Shown here piece by piece: positions 1 to 6,738 of a stretch of 12,437 nucleotides of DNA. Source of the DNA: JBGPIK01 sp041484845 (lineage in GTDB: Bacteria > Desulfobacterota > Binatia > UBA9968); contig JBGPIK010000181.1 in NCBI GenBank assembly GCA_041484845.1, forward strand, positions 1 to 12,437, written 5' to 3'. Under the pieces are notes generated by a model, which was given only the letters and a program-made list of their open reading frames with translations, searched no databases and had not been told where the DNA came from. The position numbers were made by a program, and so were the translations under genes. Within the stretch, counting starts at the first letter, position 1. The number at the start of each line of letters is the position of its first letter.

Positions 1-212
1 AACGTGTGAATGAAAACCAAATTGCCTTCTTTGCGTGCCCCTTCCTCCACGCGTTTCGCGCGCTGATCGGGAGGTAGCTTGCTTAACGTGGCATAGAGTT
101 GTTCCGTCGATGATTCAGCGGCGGAACAAGGAGTAGTGTCCCAACTGATGCTGATCAGCAAAAACCCAAAACCTGCAATCGCCGTTGTGAAAATTACGCC
201 GAGTCTTTTCAT
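1..212 (-). CDS. Periplasmic solute-binding protein, N-terminal fragment
   Basis: This is the first 70 codons of a gene that runs off the left edge of the window. The start is ATG at 212-210, with a GGAGAG ribosome binding site at 219-224, 6 nt upstream. The protein begins MKRLG, continues with a hydrophobic stretch to about residue 24, and has a likely signal peptidase site near CSAAES (about residues 29-34). The mature part contains a helical segment (LYATLSKLPPDQ) followed by RVEEGARKEGNLVFIHT. An ARKEG-(K/N)-LV strand is typical of the first beta strand of family 1 extracellular solute-binding proteins of ABC importers (iron, thiamine or putrescine type). The substrate cannot be told from the fragment. 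It lies 49 bp downstream of the MFS gene on the same strand, so the two may be cotranscribed. The family call rests on a short motif and is moderate. Confidence 0.6.
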   Translation of the reverse strand, partial: MKRLGVIFTTAIAGFGFLLISISWDTTPCSAAESSTEQLYATLSKLPPDQRAKRVEEGARKEGNLVFIHT

Positions 213-261
213 CGAAATCTCTCCAATCAGGTTTCCCTATACGTCAAATAGTAGAAAGGTT

Positions 262-1491
262 TCAAGCCGGTTCGGTGCCTGCAGGAGTCAAAGTGGTCCC
301 CTCAAGATGGATTGCCGAAGGCAGCACGGCCCCAACCAGACTACCGAGAACAGTGCAGCCAATACCGCTGATCCAATAGATCGCACCAATCCCGCCGTGC
401 TCCAAGAGCCAGCCGGATCCGGCATTGGACAGGATTCCCGCAATGCCCACGCTCACCATCGACAGAATGGCCTGAGCGGTGGAGCGCAGTTTCTCCGGCG
501 TCACGACATCGAGATAAAGCGGACCGCCCAGGTTTAGGCCCACTACTGTGACACCGTGAAGCGCCTGAACAACGTAAAGCAAAACCGGATCTGTGATCCA
601 GGCGCAGAGCAACCAACGAATACCTCCGAAGAACACTCCCGCGGCTAACAGCCCGCGCGCGCCGAGCCGCTTCAGACCACGGCCCGTCGAAAGCACGAGC
701 GGAATCTCGAACACGAGCATGACAATCCACATACCCCGGATGGTCGAAACATCGCCGCCGCGCGAGCGCACAAAAATCGGGAAAAGCCACATGGGACCGT
801 AAAACAGCAAATTAACCCCTAGCGAAAAGAGCAGTAAGCGCATATAGGCGGGGTTTCTGAAAAGCGCGTGCCAATCGCCCTTAGCGGCACTGAGGCTCAC
901 GGCACCTTTGCGCGGCAAAAAGAAAGCGACGATTCCGGAGGAGAAAACCAACGCCGCCGTGGCCGGGAACATGAGCGAGAGATCCGGTTGAGAACGGGCC
1001 AAAACGGCTGACGCCATTTCTTGCGGCTGAAAGTGCTGCAAAAGCCAGGGGAAGATGATCACCACCACAAAATAGCCCACCGTTCCCCAGGCGCGCACGT
1101 AGCCGAAGGCATGCAGGCCCGCCGCCTGCAAAACCGCAAAGCTTACCGACGTCGTGATGGGAAGAATCGCCGACGAGAACAGGGCTAACGCCGCCGTCGC
1201 AACCAAAACCTCGACAAAGCCATTCGCCATTCCGAGGATGAGGTAGCCAATGGCTGAAACGAGCGCGAGCCAAACGAGCGTGCGGGCGCGCGCCCCGGTG
1301 CGATCGGCAACCTGGCCCCACAACGGTTGCGCAATTATGCCCACCAGCGGCGGCATCGCCAGAACCAATCCCATTTCCGTCCCGGAGAGTCCCGCATTTT
1401 CCCTGAGGTAGAGGCTAAAATAAGGAAAAACAATTCCGAGAGAGCCCATGTAGGTGAACCAAAACAGTGTCAGCGGTACGGAATGCCACAT
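262..1491 (-). CDS. Major facilitator superfamily transporter (MFS_1-like / LacY-HcaT type)
   Basis: This is a 409-residue integral membrane protein with about twelve hydrophobic segments, the normal MFS length. Family motif A between helices 2 and 3 is visible as GQVADRTGARAR (residues 59-70). The N-terminus (FWFTYMGSLGIVFPYFSLYL, then GLSGTEMGLVLAMPPLVG) resembles the MFS_1-like group that contains the phenylpropionate permease HcaT and the nucleoside/H+ symporters. It presumably sits in the inner membrane and moves a small organic solute by proton coupling. The substrate cannot be assigned. The ATG at 1491 starts directly before the first membrane helix, as is usual for the family. No convincing Shine-Dalgarno sequence precedes it, and a possible extended -10 box lies so close that the message could be leaderless. 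It diverges from the DUF488 gene and precedes the solute-binding protein gene on the same strand. Confidence 0.85.
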   Translation of the reverse strand: MWHSVPLTLFWFTYMGSLGIVFPYFSLYLRENAGLSGTEMGLVLAMPPLVGIIAQPLWGQVADRTGARARTLVWLALVSAIGYLILGMANGFVEVLVATAALALFSSAILPITTSVSFAVLQAAGLHAFGYVRAWGTVGYFVVVIIFPWLLQHFQPQEMASAVLARSQPDLSLMFPATAALVFSSGIVAFFLPRKGAVSLSAAKGDWHALFRNPAYMRLLLFSLGVNLLFYGPMWLFPIFVRSRGGDVSTIRGMWIVMLVFEIPLVLSTGRGLKRLGARGLLAAGVFFGGIRWLLCAWITDPVLLYVVQALHGVTVVGLNLGGPLYLDVVTPEKLRSTAQAILSMVSVGIAGILSNAGSGWLLEHGGIGAIYWISGIGCTVLGSLVGAVLPSAIHLEGTTLTPAGTEPA

Positions 1492-1497
1492 GGCGCG

Positions 1498-1506
1498 ATC
1501 ATAGCA
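1498..1506 (-). promoter_or_regulatory. Possible extended -10 promoter for the MFS gene
   Basis: Reading the minus strand, TGC-TATGAT (1506 to 1498) matches an extended -10 element with only one mismatch to TATAAT in the hexamer. No good -35 box is seen 17 nt upstream. Transcription would begin about at the ATG at 1491, which fits the absence of a ribosome binding site, so the mRNA might be leaderless. This is inference from motif matching only. Confidence 0.3.
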
Positions 1507-1515
1507 CAGTTGCCT

Positions 1516-1543
1516 TTGCGATCAGCTCGGTTTCGGTTATTTT
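1516..1543 (+). promoter_or_regulatory. Possible sigma70-type promoter for the DUF488 gene
   Basis: TTGCGA (1516-1521) and TATTTT (1538-1543) are separated by 16 bp in the 77-bp divergent gap. Transcription would start near 1550, just before the AGGAA ribosome binding site at 1559-1563. Both hexamers are imperfect. Confidence 0.3.
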
Positions 1544-1568
1544 GGTGATAGATCCGATAGGAATTTTC

Positions 1569-2102
1569 ATGGACTGCGAATCACCACACACGATTCACAC
1601 CATAGGCCACTCAACTCGGACAACCGACGTATTTCTGCAGCTGCTGCAAACTCATCAGATCGAGCTGGTCGTGGACGTGCGCCGCTGGCCGGCTTCAAGA
1701 CGGCTACCGCATTTTAATCGCGAGGCATTAGCCGAAGCATTAAAGAAAGCCGGAATTGATTACCTCTGGCGCGGCGATCTTGGTGGCTTTCGCAAACCAT
1801 TGGCGGACTCGGTGAACACGGCTTGGCGGGTCGCCACCTTTCGCGGCTATGCAGATTTCATGCTTACAGCGGAATTTGACAAGATCCTCGGCGAAGTGGA
1901 ACAGCTCGCCGCCCATCACCGCATTGCGCTGATGTGTGCGGAAGCCGTGCCGTGGCAATGCCATCGGCAGCTCATCGCCGATGCATTTGTGATTCGCAAC
2001 TGGACCGTGCGGCATATCATGGATAACGGCTGCCACGAGCACAAATTGCCACCGTTCGCACGACCGGAAGGAACGAAGATTTTTTATCGCGGGTTATTGT
2101 AG
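1569..2102 (+). CDS. DUF488 family protein
   Basis: This is a 177-residue soluble protein of the DUF488 family, whose biochemical role is not established. The family signature is clear along its length: TIGHSTR (11-17), VVDVRRWPASRRLPHFN (34-50), LGGFRKP (71-77), FRGYADFM (91-98) and LMCAEAVPWQCHR (121-133). The conserved arginines (R38, R39) and the Cys residues C123 and C131 with H132-R133 look like a possible metal, nucleotide or redox site, which I infer from conservation alone. I chose the ATG at 1569 because AGGAA stands 5 nt upstream and TIGHSTR normally lies near the N-terminus. An in-frame ATG at 1467 would add 34 unrelated residues and overlap the MFS start. The gene stands alone on the plus strand, and a hairpin follows its stop. 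I see no functional link with the potassium genes downstream. Confidence 0.9.
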   Translation: MDCESPHTIHTIGHSTRTTDVFLQLLQTHQIELVVDVRRWPASRRLPHFNREALAEALKKAGIDYLWRGDLGGFRKPLADSVNTAWRVATFRGYADFMLTAEFDKILGEVEQLAAHHRIALMCAEAVPWQCHRQLIADAFVIRNWTVRHIMDNGCHEHKLPPFARPEGTKIFYRGLL

Positions 2103-2134
2103 CGGGAAATACATTGCGGCGACGCAACTTCCCG
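2103..2134 (+). terminator. Hairpin after the DUF488 stop; terminator or operator dyad
   Basis: CGGGAA (2103-2108) can pair with TTCCCG (2129-2134). Inside it TTGCG (2114-2118) and CGCAA (2123-2127) form a perfect 5-bp stem closed by a GCGA loop. There is no T-run after the hairpin, so a classic intrinsic terminator is doubtful. The inner dyad could instead be a protein-binding site upstream of the potassium permease gene. Confidence 0.3.
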
Positions 2135-2142
2135 GATAGTAA

Positions 2143-2171
2143 TCGACATTCACGACGGTTTTTGCTATAGA
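2143..2171 (+). promoter_or_regulatory. Probable sigma70-type promoter upstream of the KimA-like gene
   Basis: TCGACA (2143-2148) and TATAGA (2166-2171) are spaced by 17 bp, and TGC directly before the -10 hexamer gives an extended -10 element. The start site would be near 2178, leaving a leader of about 235 nt before the start codon at 2414. The 2135-2413 gap holds no gene I can support: the one reading frame present starts at TTG and overlaps the permease start. Confidence 0.45.
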
Positions 2172-2257
2172 CAAACTGACGTTTCTGTAGACCCTAGCCG
2201 AATCATCAAATTTGACGCGACTCAAACAAAACAATCAAACGCCTATTGACCTTGCCG

Positions 2258-2273
2258 CGGCATATGTCCTGCG
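2258..2273 (+). promoter_or_regulatory. Candidate sigma-54 (-24/-12) promoter upstream of the KimA-like gene
   Basis: The sequence cGGCATATGTCCTGCg has GG at 2259-2260 and GC at 2271-2272, separated by exactly 10 bp, with GGCA and TGC matching the TGGCACG-N4-TTGCA consensus at its core. Positions -21 and -20 do not match. It lies in a non-coding stretch 140 bp before a transporter gene whose downstream neighbour encodes a sigma-54 activator. It could still be a chance match. Confidence 0.25.
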
Positions 2274-2399
2274 CAAGCCAGAAGCGCCGCATTGTATTCG
2301 GTGCGCTTTGCGACCGGAACGGCCCGGCTCAAAGATTAAACAACAGGCTCAGCGACAACCTTTTCACTCAATAAGTGACGGGCGAATAGCCACTTTCTC

Positions 2400-2404
2400 G
2401 GAGG
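2400..2404 (+). promoter_or_regulatory. Ribosome binding site of the KimA-like gene
   Basis: GGAGG lies 9 nt before the ATG at 2414. It supports that start over a second, out-of-frame ATG at 2419. Confidence 0.7.
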
Positions 2405-2413
2405 CTTATCTTC

Positions 2414-4399
2414 ATGAGATGGTCCCTGAAGCAACTGCTAATCGGCAAACCCAAAGACCCGCTTGACCAGCGGGTTTTTCATCAAATTTCTCTCGTGGCT
2501 TTTCTCGCCTGGGTCGGCCTCGGCGCTGACGGGCTGAGCTCATCGTCGTACGGACCGGAAGAATCCTTCAAAGTCATCGGTCAGCACACTTACTTGGCGA
2601 TAGGCTTGGTCGCAGCCACGGCTTTTACCGTCTCGATTATTTCCTATGCGTACTCACGCATCATCGAACACTTTCCCTCCGGCGGTGGCGGTTATGTTGT
2701 AGCGTCCAAACTCCTGGGCGCGAATTTCGGCGTGCTTTCCGGTTCGGCGCTTCTGGTTGACTATGTTTTGACCATATCGGTTTCCGTCGCTGCCGGTACC
2801 GACGCCAGTTTTAGTTTTTTGCCGCTGTCATGGCACCCATGGAAACTTTTTGTAGAACTGGCGGTTATCAGTTTATTGATGCTGATGAACATCCGCGGAG
2901 TTAAGGAATCCGTATCTATCCTGGCGCCGATTTTTATTTTGTTCCTTATCACTCACGCTATTATTATTTTTGGAACTATCGGTCTGCATCTGGGTGCAGT
3001 GGTGGAAGTTGTTCACGAAGCGCGGACCGGCTTTAACAACGGCCTCGCCACGTTGGGCGCGGCGGGAGTAATGGCGCTTTTTCTTCGGGCATACACGATG
3101 GGTGCCGGAACGTATACGGGAATCGAGGCCGTTTCGAACGGACTGCAAATCATGCGTGAACCGTTAGTCGAAACCGGTAAGCGCACGATGCTGTACATGG
3201 CAACATCATTGGCGATCACGGCGGGCGGAATTATCTTCTGTTATTTGCTTCTTCACGTGACGCCGGTGGACGGCAAGACGATGAACGCCGTCATGACCGA
3301 ACGCTTTGTCGATAATCTTCGCGGGCTGAGCCCAACGATGGGTCACGGCTTTATCCTGCTAACGTTGATTTCCGAATCGGTGCTGCTCCTCGTAGCCGCG
3401 CAGGCCGGGTTTGTCGACGGTCCCCGAGTTATGGCCAATATGTCCCACGACTCGTGGCTTCCCCATCGTTTTGCATTGTTGTCGGACCGTCTGACCATTC
3501 TTTACGGTATCATTGTCGTTTCCGTGTCCGCAATTGTAACCCTGCTATATACGAGAGGAGACATCAGCACCTTAGTGCTCATGTACTCCATCAACGTGTT
3601 TCTCACTTTCTCTCTCTCCGAAACGGGCATGATTCGCTACTGGTTTCTCCATCGCGCAAAATATCCGGACTGGTCCCGGCACATCATCATTCACATTATC
3701 GGTTTCGTGCTCTGTTTCACCATCCTCATCGTCAGCATCGTAGAAAAATTCTCCGAAGGCGGCTGGATCACGCTGGTGATCACGTCGGCGCTGATACTCG
3801 TCTGCTACGGGATACGCTGGCAATATGACCGGACCAAAAAGAATTTGAAGCACCTCGACGATACCCTGATCAATATTCCCTTTGTTCCCGACCTTAATCC
3901 GACTCCGGCGCTTGATCGGCAGGCGCCCACGGCGGCTGTCATTGTGCGCAATTTTGACGGCCTCGGCATTCATTCGTTTTTGAGCATACCGCGGCTGTTT
4001 CCCAACCATTTCAAAAACGTCGTCTTCATTTCGGTGGGCGTCATTGATTCCAGCACATTTAAGGGGGCTGAGGAAATCGAGAATTTGAAGCGTTCGACAG
4101 AAGACAATCTCAAGAGCTTCGTCGCGTATGCCAACTGCTTAGGATGGCCGGCTGAATATCGCTATGGCGTCGGCGTTAGCTTATTGGACGAGATCGAAAA
4201 AGTTTGCAAGTCAGTTACGCGAGAGTTTCCAAGGACCATGTTCTTCGCCGGCAAGCTGGTCTTTGAGCGAGAACATTTTGTGAGCCGTCTCCTTCATAAC
4301 CATACCCCGTACGCCCTCGAACGAAGACTCCAGTTCGAAGGCATGCATCTGATTATTTTGCCTGTGCGTGTCTTTGAGACCGCTCCTGCGGCGGCTTGA
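2414..4399 (+). CDS. KimA/YdaO-like potassium permease (APC/KUP-type)
   Basis: This is a 661-residue inner-membrane permease with about twelve hydrophobic segments up to residue 470, then a soluble C-terminal domain of about 190 residues. It resembles Bacillus subtilis KimA (YdaO), a high-affinity K+/H+ symporter, over its whole length: LLIGKP near the start, SGGGGYVV (89-96), LLVDYVLT with VAAGTD (113-130), NIRGVKESVSIL (159-170), TGIEAVSN (235-242) and SETGM (402-406). Residues I recall as K+-binding in KimA appear conserved: D39, Y46, D116, Y117, T120, T235 and E238. In KimA the C-terminal domain has a universal-stress-like fold and binds cyclic di-AMP. Whether that holds here is unknown, since the tail (504-661) is more divergent. 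The start is fixed by GGAGG 9 nt upstream. The nearby kdp genes support a potassium role. A generic amino-acid permease of the APC superfamily is the alternative annotation. Confidence 0.8.
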   Translation: MRWSLKQLLIGKPKDPLDQRVFHQISLVAFLAWVGLGADGLSSSSYGPEESFKVIGQHTYLAIGLVAATAFTVSIISYAYSRIIEHFPSGGGGYVVASKLLGANFGVLSGSALLVDYVLTISVSVAAGTDASFSFLPLSWHPWKLFVELAVISLLMLMNIRGVKESVSILAPIFILFLITHAIIIFGTIGLHLGAVVEVVHEARTGFNNGLATLGAAGVMALFLRAYTMGAGTYTGIEAVSNGLQIMREPLVETGKRTMLYMATSLAITAGGIIFCYLLLHVTPVDGKTMNAVMTERFVDNLRGLSPTMGHGFILLTLISESVLLLVAAQAGFVDGPRVMANMSHDSWLPHRFALLSDRLTILYGIIVVSVSAIVTLLYTRGDISTLVLMYSINVFLTFSLSETGMIRYWFLHRAKYPDWSRHIIIHIIGFVLCFTILIVSIVEKFSEGGWITLVITSALILVCYGIRWQYDRTKKNLKHLDDTLINIPFVPDLNPTPALDRQAPTAAVIVRNFDGLGIHSFLSIPRLFPNHFKNVVFISVGVIDSSTFKGAEEIENLKRSTEDNLKSFVAYANCLGWPAEYRYGVGVSLLDEIEKVCKSVTREFPRTMFFAGKLVFEREHFVSRLLHNHTPYALERRLQFEGMHLIILPVRVFETAPAAA

Positions 4400-4461
4400 T
4401 CCAGCCCCAGTGGGCTTGGTGCGTCTGCATCGTGCCGCCACGATACACGTTATGAGGTCAC

Positions 4462-4491
4462 TTGAAGGTGTCGCGACAGAGAGCATAAGAT
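4462..4491 (+). promoter_or_regulatory. Possible promoter of the AlgB-like regulator
   Basis: TTGAAG (4462-4467) and TAAGAT (4486-4491) are 18 bp apart. Transcription would begin around 4498, only a few bases before the ATG at 4505, which has no visible Shine-Dalgarno sequence. A short-leader or leaderless message would explain both facts. Each hexamer matches 4 of 6 bases, so this is weak. Confidence 0.25.
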
Positions 4492-4504
4492 AGTCAACGA
4501 ACAA

Positions 4505-5878
4505 ATGGAGCCTGACACCCCCACGACCGCGCCCCGAGAGAATCTCCGGGTGCTAATAATCGACGATGAAAAAAATATTCGCACCACTTTATCTCTATGT
4601 CTTGAGCAAATGGGTTGTGCAGTAACGGGGGTATTTTCAATAGAAACCGCCCTGGGCTCCCTTTCCCAACACCCCTACGACTTGGCCTTTCTCGATCTGC
4701 GCCTCGGCGCGTCAAACGGTCTTGAGCTCATTCCCAAGCTGTTGAGCACAGATCCTGGGTTATTGGTGGTGGTGATGACAGCCTACGCGACCATCGATAC
4801 AGCCGTAGAAGCGATGAAGCGTGGGGCAGCCGATTATTTGCCCAAGCCGTTCACTCCCGCCCAAATTCGTCATGTGATCGACAATTGCGTTAAGCAACGA
4901 GAACTAAAGCGGCGCGTCGTGGACCTGGAAGGACGATTGCACGAGGTCGCTCCGGAAATCGATCTGGAGAGCGACTCGCCCAAGCTTCGTTCCGTGCTCG
5001 AAATCTCCAGGCGAGCGTCAGCTTCAGATGTTCCCGTACTGCTCCGGGGTGAAAGTGGCACAGGCAAAACGGTTTTGGCGCGCACGATTCATTCGCTCAG
5101 CCCGCGAAGTCAACAGCCATTTATCGTGGTCAACTGTCCGACATTATCCGAAGAGCTGCTCGCGAGCGAGCTATTCGGCCATGCCCGAGGCGCCTACACG
5201 GGAGCCGTACGCGATCAGCCCGGTCGCGTCGAGGCCGCTGAAGGAGGGACACTATTTCTCGACGAAATCGGCGAGATCTCCCCAGCACTACAGGCAAAGC
5301 TGCTGCGCTTTTTGGAAGAAAAACAATTCGAACGAATCGGTGAAAATAGAACCCGACACGCCGATGTACGTATCATCGCGGCGACGAACCGGGATCTGGA
5401 CAAACACGTTCGCAACGGTCTGTTTCGCGAGGACCTTCTCTATCGCCTCAACGTGATTGACTTAACCTTTCCGCCGCTGCGTGAGCGGCCTGAGGATATT
5501 CTCCGGCTCGCGCGGCACTTTCTCCAGTTTTTTTCTAAGGCAGCGCGGCGCCGACCACCCGAGCTGTCCAAGGCCGCAGAACAGGCACTGCTGGCTTACG
5601 TTTGGCCGGGAAATATTCGCGAGCTCAGAAACACGATTGAGCGCGCGGTCATTCTCTGGCCTGCGCAGATCGTCGAGCCGGAGGCGTTTCCCGGTAACAT
5701 AGCGATGCGAAGCCAATCTGAAGTACCGGAGCTAGGCGGCAACTACCCGATCGATGTTATTGAGCGCGAACATATTATGCGGGTCATCGCGCGCACGCCC
5801 ACGCTCGACGACGCGGCGGCGATTCTCGGGATCGACGCGTCAACTTTGTGGAGAAAAAGAAAGAAGTACGAGGGCTAA
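4505..5878 (+). CDS. AlgB-like sigma-54-dependent response regulator
   Basis: This is a 457-residue NtrC-family transcription activator with three domains. The receiver (about 15-130) has the acidic pair D20/D21, phosphoacceptor D64 in FLDLRL, T92 and K114. The AAA+ sigma-54 interaction domain (about 153-385) has Walker A GESGTGKT (182-189), the sigma-54 contact loop as GAYTGA (229-234, Tyr instead of the usual Phe), Walker B TLFLDEIGEI (249-258) and the FREDLLYRLNV segment (307-317). The Fis-type helix-turn-helix is at 433-455. The C-terminus (TLDDAAAILGIDASTLWRKRKKY) and the receiver strongly recall Pseudomonas AlgB, the regulator partnered with the kinase KinB. It follows the KimA-like gene by 105 bp on the same strand and converges on the kinase/regulator operon. 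It is the only DNA-binding regulator in the window and so the best candidate to control the potassium genes, which is inference. No Shine-Dalgarno is seen. Confidence 0.9.
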   Translation: MEPDTPTTAPRENLRVLIIDDEKNIRTTLSLCLEQMGCAVTGVFSIETALGSLSQHPYDLAFLDLRLGASNGLELIPKLLSTDPGLLVVVMTAYATIDTAVEAMKRGAADYLPKPFTPAQIRHVIDNCVKQRELKRRVVDLEGRLHEVAPEIDLESDSPKLRSVLEISRRASASDVPVLLRGESGTGKTVLARTIHSLSPRSQQPFIVVNCPTLSEELLASELFGHARGAYTGAVRDQPGRVEAAEGGTLFLDEIGEISPALQAKLLRFLEEKQFERIGENRTRHADVRIIAATNRDLDKHVRNGLFREDLLYRLNVIDLTFPPLRERPEDILRLARHFLQFFSKAARRRPPELSKAAEQALLAYVWPGNIRELRNTIERAVILWPAQIVEPEAFPGNIAMRSQSEVPELGGNYPIDVIEREHIMRVIARTPTLDDAAAILGIDASTLWRKRKKYEG

Positions 5879-5943
5879 ACCCGATTCGTCTAATCGTTGC
5901 GGGTTAAATGCGCACAGCTTGCTGAGATGCGAATCCGGGGTAG

Positions 5944-5975
5944 GATGGGTTGAGCGTTAGCTAGCGAAACCCATC
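5944..5975. repeat. Palindromic intergenic repeat unit 1
   Basis: GATGGGTT (5944-5951) and AACCCATC (5968-5975) form a perfect 8-bp stem around a GC-rich loop containing a GCTAGC palindrome. It is preceded by GGGTAG. Units of this kind (GTAGGATGGGTT...AACCCATC) are common dispersed repeats in bacterial genomes, as far as I recall. Confidence 0.6.
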
Positions 5976-5984
5976 GTTCTAAGC

Positions 5985-6013
5985 GGTGGGGGCGCTTTGC
6001 GCCTCTACCCACC
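5985..6013. repeat. Palindromic intergenic repeat unit 2
   Basis: GGTGGG (5985-5990) pairs with CCCACC (6008-6013), and inside it GGCGC-TTT-GCGCC (5991-6003) forms a tight hairpin. CTACCCACCCTAC on the right arm is the complement of the GTAGGGTGGGTAG start typical of this repeat type. Confidence 0.6.
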
Positions 6014-6033
6014 CTACGGTCCTGGAACCAAAA

Positions 6034-6058
6034 TGTAGGGGCGCGATTCATCGCGCCC
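6034..6058. repeat. Palindromic intergenic repeat unit 3; possible bidirectional terminator
   Basis: After TGTAG, GGGCGCGA (6039-6046) and TCGCGCCC (6051-6058) form a perfect 8-bp GC-rich stem with a TTCA loop. It sits between two convergent genes, so it could stop transcription from both sides, although no T-run follows on either strand. Confidence 0.55.
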
Positions 6059-6060
6059 AA

Positions 6061-6092
6061 TGTAGGCTGAACGAAGCGCAGCGGAATCCGGG
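6061..6092. repeat. Palindromic intergenic repeat unit 4 (degenerate)
   Basis: TGTAGGCTGAACGAAGCGCA followed by GCGGAATCCGGG resembles another dispersed GTAGG-type unit, here with a diverged stem. It completes the 215-bp convergent gap 5879-6093, which holds no gene. Confidence 0.35.
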
Positions 6093-6093
6093 T

Positions 6094-6735
6094 TTAATGG
6101 ATTTTGCCTAATCGCTTCAACGCCTCGACGGCGGGTTCGAAGCTCCGATTCGCGCTAAGGGCCATGTAATAGTACTGTGCGGCGCGTTTCGCGTCCCCTT
6201 CGCCTTCGCAGAGAAAGCCCAGCCAATAATAAGGCTCGGCTCGGTCGAAAGCGCGCGACATCGCCGCTTTCAAGTAAGCGCGCGCTTCAATCGACGCCTT
6301 TCGCTCACGCGCAAGCTCGGCGAGGTGCATCAGGTCATCGAACGTATGACTCGATCCTAACCTCTGGCGCAGGAGAATCTCTTCCGCCAGAATACCAATA
6401 ATTTTTGGATCAAACGGCTTTTCGATAAAATCGACGGCGCCTAACTTCATCGCCTCCACGGCATTGGCAGCCGAACCGTAGGCGGTAACGATCACGACCG
6501 CCGTTTTTGGGCTCAGCACCCGAATATGAGCGAGAACCTCCAACCCTTCCATCTTGGGCATATGGAGATCCACAAAGGCGATATCGGGATGACTTCGCTT
6601 GCACACCTCCAAGGCCTCCTCGCCGTCCCGCGCATCTTCGACGACGTAGCCCGCCGTCTCCAACACCATGCCGAGATTTTTACGAATGTTGCGTTCGTCG
6701 TCGGCAACCAGCATACGTGGCTTCGCTTCGGCCAT
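6094..6735 (-). CDS. Response regulator with receiver and TPR-like C-terminal domain
   Basis: This is a 213-residue cytoplasmic protein. Residues 6-125 are a complete receiver: acidic pair D12/D13, phosphoacceptor D56 in VDLHMP, T84 and K106 in EKPF. The remainder (about 132-210) is alpha-helical, with TPR-like spacing of small and aromatic residues (EPYYWLGFLCEGEGDAKRA, then AAQYYYMALSANRSFEPAVEAL), enough for about two repeats. I see no DNA-binding, AAA+ or catalytic output domain, so phosphorylation probably controls a protein-protein contact. The ATG at 6735 follows AGGAGA by 6 nt. That ribosome binding site abuts the kinase stop codon (TAA at 6741-6739), so the two genes are surely cotranscribed and this is the likely direct target of the kinase. 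It occupies the place of kdpE but is not an OmpR-type KdpE. Confidence 0.85.
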   Translation of the reverse strand: MAEAKPRMLVADDERNIRKNLGMVLETAGYVVEDARDGEEALEVCKRSHPDIAFVDLHMPKMEGLEVLAHIRVLSPKTAVVIVTAYGSAANAVEAMKLGAVDFIEKPFDPKIIGILAEEILLRQRLGSSHTFDDLMHLAELARERKASIEARAYLKAAMSRAFDRAEPYYWLGFLCEGEGDAKRAAQYYYMALSANRSFEPAVEALKRLGKIH

Positions 6736-6738
6736 CGC

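Noticed and set aside
854..880. TGGCACG sigma-54-like element on the minus strand inside the MFS gene
   Set aside because: The -12 half reads TTTC instead of TTGC, and the site is within coding sequence facing into the same gene.
1467..1568. 34-residue N-terminal extension of the DUF488 protein
   Set aside because: The extension overlaps the MFS start on the other strand and lacks family similarity. ATG 1569 has an AGGAA site and places TIGHSTR at the expected position.
2178..2413. Cyclic di-AMP (ydaO-type) riboswitch in the KimA-like leader
   Set aside because: KimA genes of Bacillus have one, so I looked for its conserved blocks, but I could not match them here by eye. A covariance search would be decisive.
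2212..2466. 84-residue plus-strand reading frame before the KimA-like gene
   Set aside because: It starts at TTG without a ribosome binding site, overlaps the well-supported permease start, and its composition shows no recognisable domain or hydrophobic pattern.
4401..4419. AGCCC/GGGCT hairpin after the KimA-like gene
   Set aside because: A 5-bp stem with a bulge and no T-run is too weak to call a terminator.
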